Source: Bacteroidales bacterium
GTDB lineage: Bacteria; Bacteroidota; Bacteroidia; Bacteroidales; UBA1715
NCBI GenBank assembly: GCA_031286165.1
Contig: JAITUU010000056.1
Coordinates: 1-64,000, forward strand
Direction: 5' to 3'
DNA: 64,000 nt
Shown piece by piece: positions 16,603-25,877 of the stretch. Every line of letters starts with the position of its first letter. Position 1 is the stretch's first letter. The notes beneath the pieces are model-generated. The model did not search any database. It had not been told where the DNA came from and saw only the letters and a list, made by a program, of their open reading frames with translations. A program made the position numbers and the translations under genes.

Positions 16603-18204
16603 ATGAAAAAAAGAATCTTACAATCAATGGTTGTGTGCAGTTTAATTGCACTCTGTGTGTCGTGTTCAAGTAATTCATCGCTTGACGTTTCATTAATTCC
16701 CGTACTTTCGGGAGAAAAATGGGGTTATATAGACAAAAAAGGTGAATATGCGATTAATCCGCAATTTGAAGATGCGGGATTTTTTCGTGGCGGATTGGCG
16801 CGAGTGATTGCGCCGGACGGAAAATACGGATACATCAATAAAGACGGAAAATATGAAATTGCGGCGCAGTATAAGCGAGCAACGCATTTTTCACAAGGAC
16901 TTGCCTTTGTGGTTTCCGATGCTTCGTACCCCACGTGTATCAATACATCGGGAGAAACGGTGTTTTCTCTCAAACAAGCACTCGGAGTATATTCTTTTTC
17001 CGAAGGACTTGCGCTCTTTGCCACTGCCGATAAAAAATTTGGATTTGTGGATACCGAAGGACGGGTGGTGATTAATCCGCAATTTGAAGAAGCACTTCCT
17101 TTTTCCGAAGGATTGGCGGCTATTGAGCAAAAAGGGAAATGGGGATTTATCGACAAAACGGGAAAAATCGTTATCAATCCGCAGTTCAATCGCGTTTCGT
17201 GGTTTGTGAATGGTAAAGCAGCCGTATATAATGGTAAACAGTGGGGATTTATAGACAATAAAGGCAGTTATGTAATTAATCCGCAATTCGACCGCGCGGG
17301 AGATTTTAACGAAGGATTTGCGGTGATTTTGCAAGGAAAATTGTATGGTTATATTACCAAAGAAGGAAAAATTGAAATCAACCCGCAGTTTGACAGTGCC
17401 GAAGATTTTTCCAATAGTCTTGCCTGCATACGTCAAGGCGATAGATACGGCTACATTAATACAGAAGGAAAAATAGAAATTAATCCGCAATTTGACCAAG
17501 CATCATCGTTTTTTGGCAATATAGCCTTTGTGGAAAGTGCCGATAAATGGGGAGTGATAGACAGCAAAGGAAAATATGTGGTAAATCCGCAATTTGATAG
17601 AATAAAAATCGAAGTAGAGCAATTTTCGTTTGTGGAAACCGATTACTACGATGCTTCTGCGTTTATTGAGGCATTTTTCAAACGAGCCGAAGATGATTCT
17701 TTTGATGGATTTTCTATTAAATCAACCTTACAAAGCGTTGCCGATAATCCGCGCTATGAAGATGTAAACGCGAGTAGCGAACGCACGGCATATAGTTACG
17801 ATGACCAAGAAATTACCAGCGATATTTCTATTTCAAGCACGTATTTTCGTTTTGCCAATCCTATTTACGAATACCAAACTACCTATGAAAACTTTTGGGG
17901 CTATCGCTACGAAACGGGTTCAAAAAAAGTGTATAAATTTTCTTCGCCGCTCGCAGTGGTGGAATATCACTTCAATTTATCGGGTGATGCACGCAATAGA
18001 GGCGGAGCGGTGGCACACGCGCTGAAAGCGAAAATAGAAAGTCGCTATAAGGTAACAATGGCGGCGGAAGATGGAAAATTCACTGCGCTGCGCAGCGATG
18101 CCATGAGTTTTGCTATTACATATAGTGATTATTCCCTTTCATTCTTTGTGGGTTTCAATAAAGAGGCATTACAAGATGTATTAACAGAACAAAATGACTA
18201 TTAA
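16603..18204 (+). CDS. WG-repeat lipoprotein
   Basis: 533 aa from the ATG at 16603, where a lipoprotein signal begins (MKKRILQSMVVCSLIALCVSC). About nine WG/KWG repeats follow to about residue 345, each like KWGFIDKTGKIVINPQF; the third (YPTCINTSGETVF) is degenerate. WG repeats form a beta-structured, probably ligand-binding surface. The last 190 residues, rich in Tyr, are not recognised. First gene of a run with 18209, 20064 and 20575. No clear TAnnTTTG box was found in front. Confidence 0.88.
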   Translation: MKKRILQSMVVCSLIALCVSCSSNSSLDVSLIPVLSGEKWGYIDKKGEYAINPQFEDAGFFRGGLARVIAPDGKYGYINKDGKYEIAAQYKRATHFSQGLAFVVSDASYPTCINTSGETVFSLKQALGVYSFSEGLALFATADKKFGFVDTEGRVVINPQFEEALPFSEGLAAIEQKGKWGFIDKTGKIVINPQFNRVSWFVNGKAAVYNGKQWGFIDNKGSYVINPQFDRAGDFNEGFAVILQGKLYGYITKEGKIEINPQFDSAEDFSNSLACIRQGDRYGYINTEGKIEINPQFDQASSFFGNIAFVESADKWGVIDSKGKYVVNPQFDRIKIEVEQFSFVETDYYDASAFIEAFFKRAEDDSFDGFSIKSTLQSVADNPRYEDVNASSERTAYSYDDQEITSDISISSTYFRFANPIYEYQTTYENFWGYRYETGSKKVYKFSSPLAVVEYHFNLSGDARNRGGAVAHALKAKIESRYKVTMAAEDGKFTALRSDAMSFAITYSDYSLSFFVGFNKEALQDVLTEQNDY

Positions 18205-18208
18205 ATAT

Positions 18209-20059
18209 ATGATGAGAAAACAGAGTGTAATAGTGCTGTTGTGTGTGATATTGTGTGCCACACACAGCGTGGCACAAGGTATAAAACAACAATCGCAACA
18301 ACACAAACAGCAGCAAACGTGGTTGCAACAAATTGAACAAAAACGCCGAGAAAACGAACTCAAAGAGCAGGCGCGACTGAAACGATTTGAATTGTCGCTC
18401 AATGATTTGTTACTCTTGCAAAAAAAAGGTTTGAGTTATGTTTCTGATTATTTAAGTAATAAAGATTGGACGTTGGAAAAAACACAAGTTTTGGAATTTG
18501 GTTACATTGATGATTTTTTTACCAGTTACGATGCAGTCGTGTGGTCATTTGAAAAAAATAGTTATAACAATAAGGCAAAAGCATGGTTTCATTTATATCA
18601 ATATAGCAAACTCGAAAATGCCATTGTGTATCAAACGAATAAAGACCATTTTAAGAAAATCAGAAGCGAAATTCAAAATTCTTCAACGTTCAAACGTATA
18701 AAAACAGAAACGCAAACAGAGGGTTTGGTAACAATATACAGAGGGAATAATTTGGAAATTCGCATAACTGAATGTACTGCCGATTCTGATACTCCGAATC
18801 ATGATAATATTATGATTTTTAATTTGAAAGAAATCGAAGAACGCCGACAAATAGAAGCAGCACGTAGAGCAAGAGAATATGCCGAGCAACAACGGAGAGA
18901 AAAGGAGGAATATGAAGAACAACTGCGCATAGAAAAAGAAGTAGAAAAACTGCGAGTGCAGGTGCAAAATCATGTGAATCAGGCAAAAGCCTATGAAAAC
19001 CAGAAACGATACAACGAAGCAATAGCGGCATATAATACCGCACTTTTTGTGTATAACGATTCGGAATATGAGTTGGATAATTTCAATGCCAAAGAAATTG
19101 AGAAAAAAATTGCAGAATTGGACCAACTTGTGGTGTTTTTGAAATTGCGGAAAACGAAGGTATATGATTATAAGGAGCAGTATTATACTGAATACGAACG
19201 CATTAATAATAAATTACTGAGCGAAATTAAAGCACTCGTGGCAGGTGAAAAAAATATTACGCCGGCAAGTCTTACCTTTACTTTGAGCATAGATACCGCA
19301 GGAGTAGTAACGCGCAGTGTTACATCTTCGAGTGCCGATACGAAATTGAAAGAACAACTGCAACAAATAACTACCGGCATACAACTCACGCAACCCTATA
19401 TGTATGGCTACACAGTGGCGGCACAAGCGGTATTTTCTTATACCATAAGTAAAGAAAATGCGATTATAAAAGTGAAAAACAAAACTGATGGTTTTTATTC
19501 AAAATCGCCATTGTTCGATACATATTACGATAATTATGGCTTGGATAAAGTACTGCGTTCGGCACCATACGGAAAATTGGTGTTTCAAAGCAGCGCAACT
19601 ACAATTAACGGTAAACATACCGTTGAGAATAACCTTGTGAAATATCACCGCACGGGCGGACCGGCAAATGCGTGGCTTTCGCTGCTTGTGCCCGGACTTG
19701 GAAAACACCGTGTAACCTTTGGCGAGAAAAGCGGCGTGGGCACGGCACTGTGGACATATAGTTTAATAGGCACCGGCGTAGGACTGAAATTGTATTCCAA
19801 TAGTCAATATAGAAAATACATGGCTGCCACCGACCAAAGCGCAATGGATACGCACTATGCCAATGCCAACGCTGCCAATCAGTTTTTTTATGTCTTTGCG
19901 GGAACTGCGGGAATTATATGGATAAGCGATATTTTGTGGGTGTGGCACAGGGGAGCGCAGAACAAAAAAACGCAAAAAGCGTGGAAACAAGCACACTTAG
20001 GATTTTACTACGAACCACAATATAACATTCCCGGATTAGCCTATACCTTTAATTTTTAA
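18209..20059 (+). CDS. Coiled-coil envelope protein with C-terminal membrane segments
   Basis: 616 aa. The start was placed at 18209 because MMRKQSVIVLLCVILCATHSVA is a good signal peptide; the ATG at 18194 overlaps the previous stop and adds only five residues. Charged coiled-coil stretches lie at about 28-65 (many Gln/Arg/Lys) and 210-265 (RRQIEAARRAREYAEQQRR), a TPR-like helix pair at about 260-300, and a C-terminal region with NAWLSLLVPGLGKHRVTFGE and hydrophobic segments (LWTYSLIGTGVGLKLY, FFYVFAGTAGIIWISDILWVW). The end resembles DUF5683-type membrane tails. Function unknown. Confidence 0.72.
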   Translation: MMRKQSVIVLLCVILCATHSVAQGIKQQSQQHKQQQTWLQQIEQKRRENELKEQARLKRFELSLNDLLLLQKKGLSYVSDYLSNKDWTLEKTQVLEFGYIDDFFTSYDAVVWSFEKNSYNNKAKAWFHLYQYSKLENAIVYQTNKDHFKKIRSEIQNSSTFKRIKTETQTEGLVTIYRGNNLEIRITECTADSDTPNHDNIMIFNLKEIEERRQIEAARRAREYAEQQRREKEEYEEQLRIEKEVEKLRVQVQNHVNQAKAYENQKRYNEAIAAYNTALFVYNDSEYELDNFNAKEIEKKIAELDQLVVFLKLRKTKVYDYKEQYYTEYERINNKLLSEIKALVAGEKNITPASLTFTLSIDTAGVVTRSVTSSSADTKLKEQLQQITTGIQLTQPYMYGYTVAAQAVFSYTISKENAIIKVKNKTDGFYSKSPLFDTYYDNYGLDKVLRSAPYGKLVFQSSATTINGKHTVENNLVKYHRTGGPANAWLSLLVPGLGKHRVTFGEKSGVGTALWTYSLIGTGVGLKLYSNSQYRKYMAATDQSAMDTHYANANAANQFFYVFAGTAGIIWISDILWVWHRGAQNKKTQKAWKQAHLGFYYEPQYNIPGLAYTFNF

Positions 20060-20063
20060 CACT

Positions 20064-20561
20064 ATGAAATTTTTGAAATATTTATGTACAGCCGTATTCA
20101 GTGTATTACTGTTTAGCACGTGCGAAGACTATGAGTTTTTGAATTTGAAACGCGACAATCCTTTGGACGCATACTACAAAGCCAACGAACAAGATGGAAT
20201 TGCATTGGTTTTTAATAGTTACAACATGTATGCCGACAACAACAATAATAAAATTGCAAATAAAGGAGAAACCATTAAATTGAGTGTAAGTTTGAAAAAC
20301 ACCGGTTCTCGTACTGCATATAATGTTACAGCCCTATTTTCAACCACAAGTGTGTATGTGAGCGGATTTTCTCCGGCAACATATATTGGTTATGGATACA
20401 GTATATATGCCGGCTACACGGCATGGGAAGAAAGCACGTTTGCGTTTCAATGTACAATTTCCAATTCTACGCCGGCAAATACCGTTATTCCCTTTGCAAT
20501 AGAAATAACCGATAGTGAGGGACATAGGTGGACAGATAGTTTTACAATTACAGTATATTAA
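20064..20561 (+). CDS. Lipoprotein with Ig-like (CARDB-type) domain
   Basis: 165 aa. Lipoprotein signal ending LLFSTC, then a beta-sandwich-like domain with KGETIKLSVSLKNTGSRTAYNVTALFST and TPANTVIPFAIEITDSEGHRWTDSFTITV, the pattern of CARDB/adhesion-type Ig folds. It starts 4 bp after the previous gene. Likely on the periplasmic or outer surface; role unknown. Confidence 0.75.
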   Translation: MKFLKYLCTAVFSVLLFSTCEDYEFLNLKRDNPLDAYYKANEQDGIALVFNSYNMYADNNNNKIANKGETIKLSVSLKNTGSRTAYNVTALFSTTSVYVSGFSPATYIGYGYSIYAGYTAWEESTFAFQCTISNSTPANTVIPFAIEITDSEGHRWTDSFTITVY

Positions 20562-20574
20562 ATAGAGTACAACA

Positions 20575-21678
20575 ATGAAAAAAATCACAATCCTAATTTC
20601 AGCATTGCTCATAGCCATGGGTGCGCACGCGCAGAGCATACAAAGCGAATGGGAATTTCGGCAAGCACAATCACAAAGAGCAGCGCAACTGCAAGCAGAA
20701 AAAGAGAGAAAATTGCAACAAGAGCAACAAGAACAACAACGGGCACGAGAAAAAGCACAACAAAAAGTGCAACTATGTGCACAAAAAGGCGGTGTTATGG
20801 TAAACAATGTATGCTGGGCTACGCGCAATGTAAGTTTACCCGGCACGTTTGCCGCCACTCCCGAAAGTGCAGGCTTGTTTTATCAATGGAATAGAAAAAT
20901 AGGATGGAGTACCACCGAACCTTTGATAAATTCAAACGGTGGATATGAATGGAGTAACAGCACTATGCGGGGTAGTGAGTGGGAAAAAGCAAACGACCCA
21001 AGTCCAGCGGGGTGGCGCGTACCTACATCACATGAAATACAATCTCTCTTGGATTACAATAACGTAACAAGAGAATGGGTAGTGAAAAATGGAGTAACCG
21101 GAAGAAAATTCACTGATAAAACTACCGGAAATTCACTCTTTTTCCCCGCTGCGGGCTATCGCGATGAAGAAGATGGTATTCTCAATGTGATAAAATACTG
21201 CTTTTATTGGAGCACTATTCCGGATGATAGCAACAATGAATTTCTCTCATACGTTCACTATTACGACAATTACGACAGGAACTACGGTTTTACGATTCGT
21301 TCGGTAGCCGATTTGACTTTTGAAGAACAAAACAACGCCAAAGCCGAGCCGGTACGTTTCCCTGCCATAAAAGCAGAATTTCTGGGTGGAGAAAAAGTAC
21401 TCATGAAATGGCTTGCCGAAAATACCAACTATCCGGTAGATGCACTCGATAGAAACGTGACCGGGCTGGTATTGGTAGAATTTGTAGTGCGCGGCGATGG
21501 AAACATAGACAATGTGCGCATTATAAAAAGTGTATATCCAAGTTTAGATAAAGAAGCAATGCGCGTAGTGAAATCTATGGGTAAATGGAAACCCGCCAAA
21601 AACGAAAGCGGCGTAGAAGTGCCTTCTTACTTCACCCTGCCTATTACTTTTCAATTACAGAAAAAGAGTGAGAAATGA
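20575..21678 (+). CDS. FISUMP-domain protein with TonB C-terminal domain
   Basis: 367 aa. Signal peptide (MKKITILISALLIAMGAHAQ), a Gln/Arg/Lys-rich coiled coil (about 20-62), and a Fibrobacter-type major paralogous domain (NVCWATRNV, PSPAGWRVPTSHEIQSLL, FPAAGYRDEEDG, FYWST, YGFTIRSV). The TonB C-terminal fold follows (YPVDALDRNVTGLVLVEFVVRGDGNIDNVRIIKSVYPSLDKEAMRVVKSMGKWKPA). The FISUMP fold is C-lectin-like. Last gene of the four-gene cluster. It is not a DGR target: the GFTIRSV end lacks the template match. Confidence 0.85.
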   Translation: MKKITILISALLIAMGAHAQSIQSEWEFRQAQSQRAAQLQAEKERKLQQEQQEQQRAREKAQQKVQLCAQKGGVMVNNVCWATRNVSLPGTFAATPESAGLFYQWNRKIGWSTTEPLINSNGGYEWSNSTMRGSEWEKANDPSPAGWRVPTSHEIQSLLDYNNVTREWVVKNGVTGRKFTDKTTGNSLFFPAAGYRDEEDGILNVIKYCFYWSTIPDDSNNEFLSYVHYYDNYDRNYGFTIRSVADLTFEEQNNAKAEPVRFPAIKAEFLGGEKVLMKWLAENTNYPVDALDRNVTGLVLVEFVVRGDGNIDNVRIIKSVYPSLDKEAMRVVKSMGKWKPAKNESGVEVPSYFTLPITFQLQKKSEK

Positions 21679-21732
21679 GATGTGAGAACCTTCCCTCGAA
21701 TGTGCTTTGTGGGAGGGCTCTCACTAAGCACT

Positions 21733-22239
21733 TTACCCCTTATTTTCCAATTCCAAACAAAGCAACACTTTTTTGCGCCACAAGCCGCCGGCGTAGCCGG
21801 TCAGTGCGCCGCTGCTGCCCACCACGCGGTGGCAGGGGAGTATGATTGTAATTTTGTTTTTGCCGTTTGCCGCTGCTACCGCTCGCACTGCCTGCGGCGT
21901 TTTCATGAATTGTGCTTGCGCAGAGTAAGTCATGGTTTTTCCGTAGGGAATAGTTTGTAAACTATGCCATACTCGTTTTTGAAATTCGGTACCAATCACA
22001 TCAAGCGGAAGAGTGAAATTTTTGCGCTGCTTTTGGAAATATTCTTGTAATTGCGTGCGCAGCGGTGCAAAGTACGGATTTTCGCCTTCGTGCAAAAAAT
22101 ACTGCCGTGAAAGGTGGCGAAGGTGCAATTCGTGGTGGCTACTATCGGTAAAATCGAGCATACACAGTCCTTTTTCGCTTGCGGCGGCGAGCATGGTGCC
22201 AAGTGGTGTATGTATGTGGGTGTAAGTAAGTATAGGCAT
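21733..22239 (-). CDS. ogt: Methylated-DNA--protein-cysteine methyltransferase
   Basis: 168 aa from MPILTYTHIHTPLGTM. GTEFQKRVWHSLQTIPYGKTMTY, NKITIILPCHRVVGSSGALTGYAGG with the acceptor Cys in PCHRV. Repairs O6-alkylguanine by transferring the alkyl group to itself. The start at 22239 rather than 22272 was chosen because the family begins near the MLAAAS strand and the upstream residues are low complexity. No AdaA-type N-terminal domain. Confidence 0.95.
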   Translation of the reverse strand: MPILTYTHIHTPLGTMLAAASEKGLCMLDFTDSSHHELHLRHLSRQYFLHEGENPYFAPLRTQLQEYFQKQRKNFTLPLDVIGTEFQKRVWHSLQTIPYGKTMTYSAQAQFMKTPQAVRAVAAANGKNKITIILPCHRVVGSSGALTGYAGGLWRKKVLLCLELENKG

Positions 22240-22327
22240 GGAGTAAAAGTAGCAATATTTTTTAAGAGACAACGTTTATTTTACGATTGAATTGCACTAC
22301 GGCGTGTGTGTAATCGAAACTTTTTTG

Positions 22328-22335
22328 TATTTTTG
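22328..22335 (+). promoter_or_regulatory. -7 box TATTTTTG for the PorE-like gene
   Basis: Lies 44 bp before the ATG at 22380 and overlaps the upstream part of the longer frame, which supports the later start. Confidence 0.6.
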
Positions 22336-22379
22336 TGCATATTCTTTTACAATCAACAAAACTCCTAATACGTACCGCA

Positions 22380-24302
22380 ATGAAAAAACTCTGTTTTCTA
22401 TTCTGTATGCTCTTTTTTTATGCGAATGGCTATGCGCAAATCAATCAAGTGTATTCTTCGCAAAATCGCAAGGCAATAGCCAACTACGAAGAGGGCTTGC
22501 GCAACTATCAACTGCGGGATTTTGCCAAGGCACAGCAAAATTTACAAGATGCCATAAAAATAGACCCGGCGTTTACCGAAGCCTACTATTTACTCGCCGG
22601 CGTGTATGCACAAAAAAAAGACAGCGATAAAATGATAGAAACCCTGCAACTTGCCGTGCAAAGCAGTCCGGGCGACCCTATGCCGTATTTCAAACTTGCT
22701 ATGGAATTGATGGATTTGGGCAGATACAGCGAAGCATTGCAAAATTTTAATAAAATTCAGCCGAAGGACAAACCGCTGTTTTCCCCCAAAGAGCAGGAGC
22801 AAATTGCCTATGGCAAAAAACAAGCCGCCGATGCCATTCGTATTATGAAATCACCCATTCCGTTTTCACCGGTGAATATGGGTGCTGCTATCAATACGCA
22901 GTACGATGATTATCACCCGGCTATTACCGTTGATGATAATTTATTCATTTTCACCTCGAATATTCCGGTGAATGCCAAAATGATGCAGGAAGATATTTTT
23001 TATTCCATGCGCTACGATACCGGTGAATGGTCTTCGCGCAGAGTGTTTCCTGCACCCATAACTACGCACAATAACGAAGGCGCATCGTCGATTTCTGCCG
23101 ATGGACGTACTATGGTATTTACCATGTGCAACGCGCCGGGAGGTCTTGGTTCCTGCGATATTTACATAAGCTACTACGCGCTGGGGCAGTGGACTATGCC
23201 GCGCAATGTGGGTGCGCCGGTGAATACCAAATATTGGGATTCGCAGCCGAGCCTTTCGGCAGACGGGCGCACGCTCTATTTTGTGAGTAATCGTCCCGGT
23301 GGAAAGGGCAAAAAAGATATTTGGGTGAGCCACAATATTGCCGAAAATCAGTGGTCGGAACCGCAAAACTTGGGTGCAAGCATCAATACAGCCAACGATG
23401 AAGAGGCTCCGTTTATTCATGCCGATGGCAAAACCTTGTTCTTTTCTTCGGACGGACACTTGGGGCTGGGCAAAAAAGATATTATGATAACGCAGCGCAA
23501 TGCCGATGGTACGTGGAAAACGCCCGTAAATGCAGGCTATCCACTCAATAGTAAAGACGACGAAGGACTGCTCATAGTGAATGCACAGGGTACGAAAGGA
23601 TATTTTGCCTCAAATCGCGAAGGCGGCATGGGCGGTTTAGATGTCTATGAATTTGCTATCAGTCAGGGAATGTTTGCCATTGTGCCTTCACCGGTAACGT
23701 ATGTAACAGGGGTGGTGTTCAACGCCAAAGAACCGGCGAAACGCTTGCCGGCACAGGTTGATTTGCATGATGTGGCAACGAACGAATTGCTCTTTTCCTC
23801 GAATGCCGACCACAACGGAATTTTTATAGTTCCTTTTGAAGAAGACCGCAATTATGCTCTCACGGTGAATTTTTCCGGTTATTTGTTCTATTCGGCGCAG
23901 GTGAATTTAACTACCAATAGAGCACAAATAAAAGTACCGCTACAACCAATAGAGGTGGGGAGTGCTGTGGTGCTCAATAATGTATTTTTCGATACCGACA
24001 GTTACGAACTCAAACCCGAATCGCAAGCCGAATTGTTTACCATTATAGATTTTATGAAGGCAAATCCTTCACTCAGTTTTGAAATTGGCGGACACACCGA
24101 CAATACCGGTTTGAAACAAAATAACAGTACGCTTTCCAACAATCGCGCAAAAGCGGTGTATAATTTCTTGGTAGAACACGGAATAGCAGCCACGCGCCTT
24201 ACGTATAAAGGTTACGCCGATACAAGACCCGTTGCCCCCAACGACAGCGATGAAAATAAGGCGAAAAACCGCCGCACGGAGTTGAAAATTACGAAAAAAT
24301 AA
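22380..24302 (+). CDS. TPR / PD40 propeller / OmpA protein (PorE-like)
   Basis: 640 aa. Signal peptide (KKLCFLFCMLFFYANGYAQ), TPR helices (30-140), WD40-like PD40 propeller (165-440; repeated SADGRTLYFVSNRPGGKG, HADGKTLFFSSDGHLGLGKKDI), a carboxypeptidase regulatory-like domain (about 440-520), and OmpA C-terminal peptidoglycan-binding domain (VFFDTDSYELKPES, GGHTDNTG, NNRAKAVYNFLVEHGI, NRRTELKI). This order is that of PorE, which ties the type IX secretion system to the cell wall. Unlike PorE there is no lipobox Cys, and no other T9SS gene is near, so a general envelope anchor is also possible. Confidence 0.85.
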   Translation: MKKLCFLFCMLFFYANGYAQINQVYSSQNRKAIANYEEGLRNYQLRDFAKAQQNLQDAIKIDPAFTEAYYLLAGVYAQKKDSDKMIETLQLAVQSSPGDPMPYFKLAMELMDLGRYSEALQNFNKIQPKDKPLFSPKEQEQIAYGKKQAADAIRIMKSPIPFSPVNMGAAINTQYDDYHPAITVDDNLFIFTSNIPVNAKMMQEDIFYSMRYDTGEWSSRRVFPAPITTHNNEGASSISADGRTMVFTMCNAPGGLGSCDIYISYYALGQWTMPRNVGAPVNTKYWDSQPSLSADGRTLYFVSNRPGGKGKKDIWVSHNIAENQWSEPQNLGASINTANDEEAPFIHADGKTLFFSSDGHLGLGKKDIMITQRNADGTWKTPVNAGYPLNSKDDEGLLIVNAQGTKGYFASNREGGMGGLDVYEFAISQGMFAIVPSPVTYVTGVVFNAKEPAKRLPAQVDLHDVATNELLFSSNADHNGIFIVPFEEDRNYALTVNFSGYLFYSAQVNLTTNRAQIKVPLQPIEVGSAVVLNNVFFDTDSYELKPESQAELFTIIDFMKANPSLSFEIGGHTDNTGLKQNNSTLSNNRAKAVYNFLVEHGIAATRLTYKGYADTRPVAPNDSDENKAKNRRTELKITKK

Positions 24303-24392
24303 GTCAAAATGTCAATAAGTCAATATGCTAATGAGCCAATAAAACATTGTAAATACCGTACTATCAATGAATAGCGAAAAATTGTATAAAAT

Positions 24393-24424
24393 AATTCGTA
24401 ATTCGTAATTCGTAATTCGTAATT
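24393..24424. repeat. Tandem heptamer AATTCGT, about 4.5 copies
   Basis: Exact tandem copies of AATTCGT directly before the tRNA-Leu promoter. Related AATTACGAATT-like runs occur in several other gaps of the window. Confidence 0.8.
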
Positions 24425-24429
24425 AATAG

Positions 24430-24437
24430 TATATTTG
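24430..24437 (+). promoter_or_regulatory. -7 box TATATTTG for tRNA-Leu
   Basis: A perfect TAnnTTTG box 12 bp before the mature tRNA 5' end. Confidence 0.7.
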
Positions 24438-24449
24438 CACCGCAAAAAA

Positions 24450-24533
24450 GCCCAAGTGTTGAAATTGGTAGACAAGCATGGTTGAGGGCCATGTGCTCAT
24501 TAGGGCGTGCAAGTTCAAATCTTGTCTTGGGCA
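24450..24533 (+). tRNA. tRNA-Leu (anticodon GAG)
   Basis: 84 nt class II tRNA. Acceptor stem GCCCAAG/CTTGGGC with discriminator A. D arm includes AAATTGGTAGACAA. Anticodon stem CATGG/CCATG with loop TTGAGGG (GAG). A long variable arm follows, and the T loop is in AAGTTCAAATCTT. CCA is not encoded (CAA follows), as usual in this phylum. Confidence 0.95.
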
Positions 24534-24541
24534 CAATTTCA

Positions 24542-24578
24542 AAAAAACGCTGTAAATCACAATTTTGCAGCGTTTTTT
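24542..24578 (+). terminator. Intrinsic terminator after tRNA-Leu
   Basis: AAAAAACGCTG / CAGCGTTTTTT, an 11-bp perfect stem with a 15-nt loop, then ATTTTTTAT. Lies 8 bp after the tRNA. Confidence 0.85.
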
Positions 24579-24605
24579 ATTTTTTATCAAACACATACGT
24601 TTCTC

Positions 24606-25208
24606 ATGCTACTATCTACTGCATATTTTCCGCCGCTTTCGTATTTCGCTGCTGTCGCGAAAGTGCAATGTGTTTGCATAGAAGCGTATGAGCATTATAT
24701 AAAACAAAGTTATCGCAATCGTTGCAGCATTTATTCCGCCAATGGCTTACTCAATTTGATAGTGCCGGTGGAACTGCCGCACGGGTCGAAAACGCTCATT
24801 CGCGATGTGCGCGTGAGTTATGCCGAGCAATGGGTAAAGCAACACCGCCACGCATTGGTGTCGGCATACAAATCATCGCCGTTTTTCGATTACTATGCCG
24901 ATGCTTGTTTTGCAATAGTAGAGGCGCAGCCGAAATTCTTGTGGGATTTGAATATGGAAGTATTCACAACACTCTGTAAACTCATAGGAATAACATCGGA
25001 AATTACTGTGAGTAAGGAATTTACATGTCCTCAAAATGAAAATGCAAGTGATTTACGCTACGTAATTTCTCCAAAGCACCGGAGAAAAACATTGTTTTCG
25101 CCATATCCACAAGTATTTCAAGAAAAATTCGGATTTCAGTCTGCGGTGAGTATTTTTGATACGTTGTGTAATGTAGGTCCCGATACGAAGCGATACTTAC
25201 TTAGTTGA
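24606..25208 (+). CDS. WbqC-like family protein
   Basis: 200 aa from the ATG at 24606; the longer frame runs back through the tRNA and is not real. LLSTAYFPPLSYFAAVAK, EAYEHYIKQSYRNRCSIYSANG, LIVPVELPHGSKTLIRDVRVSYAEQWVKQHRHAL and SPFFDYYAD match the WbqC family, found in O-antigen/polysaccharide loci and possibly amino-group transferring. Exact reaction unknown. It lies directly after the tRNA-Leu terminator. Confidence 0.88.
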   Translation: MLLSTAYFPPLSYFAAVAKVQCVCIEAYEHYIKQSYRNRCSIYSANGLLNLIVPVELPHGSKTLIRDVRVSYAEQWVKQHRHALVSAYKSSPFFDYYADACFAIVEAQPKFLWDLNMEVFTTLCKLIGITSEITVSKEFTCPQNENASDLRYVISPKHRRKTLFSPYPQVFQEKFGFQSAVSIFDTLCNVGPDTKRYLLS

Positions 25209-25242
25209 GAACTGAGAACTGGGAGTGGAGAGTTGAAAGGGT

Positions 25243-25770
25243 CTAAAATATTTCGTGATGAATGCGTTCCAAAAGTAATTTTTCAGGATTAAAAGGAGGG
25301 CGGCTTTCCACTTTGTGTCCAATGGCTATGATTGATTCTATTTCAATGTGTGCGGGAATGTTCAGAAGTTTTTTGATGTAATCGGCTGCCAATATGCCGC
25401 TTTCGTGTTCTCTGCCGCGAATTTGTACCCAGCATGAACCCAAACCCAAGTCTTCGGCGGCGAGTTGTAAGTAAATAGATGCTATGGAGCAATCCTCCAC
25501 CCACACATCGCTTTTTTGCGGGTCGGCGCACACCACAATGGCGAGCGGAGCGGTTTTGAGTAGGGTAGAGCCGTGCGCTTTGGCAGAGGCAAGTTGCTCG
25601 ATTGTTTTCAAATTTTGCACCACTACAAATTCCCACGGGTTGCTGCTTTTGCTCGCCGGCGACATGAGTACGGTGTGTAATAAGTTTTCTAATTGCGCGG
25701 AAGAAATTGCTTCTTCGGTGAATTTTCGCGTGCTGCGGCGATTTTGTGCGAGATTGTAAAATGAGCTCAT
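25243..25770 (-). CDS. Nitroreductase family protein
   Basis: 175 aa. RRSTRKFTEEAIS (FMN phosphate-binding Arg/Ser), SPASKSSNPWEFVVVQN, DCSIASIYLQLAAEDLGLGSCWVQIRG, and a C-terminal IAIGHKVESRPP strand. FMN-dependent NAD(P)H oxidoreductase, probably homodimeric. The substrate cannot be inferred. Confidence 0.92.
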   Translation of the reverse strand: MSSFYNLAQNRRSTRKFTEEAISSAQLENLLHTVLMSPASKSSNPWEFVVVQNLKTIEQLASAKAHGSTLLKTAPLAIVVCADPQKSDVWVEDCSIASIYLQLAAEDLGLGSCWVQIRGREHESGILAADYIKKLLNIPAHIEIESIIAIGHKVESRPPFNPEKLLLERIHHEIF

Positions 25771-25877
25771 GATAGGTATTAGGTATTAGTGCTTAGGTAT
25801 TAGTTGAAAGTTGAAAACTGAGAACGTTTGTAATTTATATTGTTCGTATGTTTTGCGTCTGAAATCGTATGTCTAAT

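Noticed and set aside
20575-21678. FISUMP protein as the DGR target (variable repeat)
   Set aside because: It ends its C-lectin-like domain with YGFTIRSV, but no stretch matches 1353-1480 at fixed positions, and a TonB domain follows, whereas DGR variable repeats lie at the gene end.
24393-24424. CRISPR-like array at the AATTCGT repeats
   Set aside because: Units are 7 bp, with no spacers and no cas genes; simple tandem repeat.
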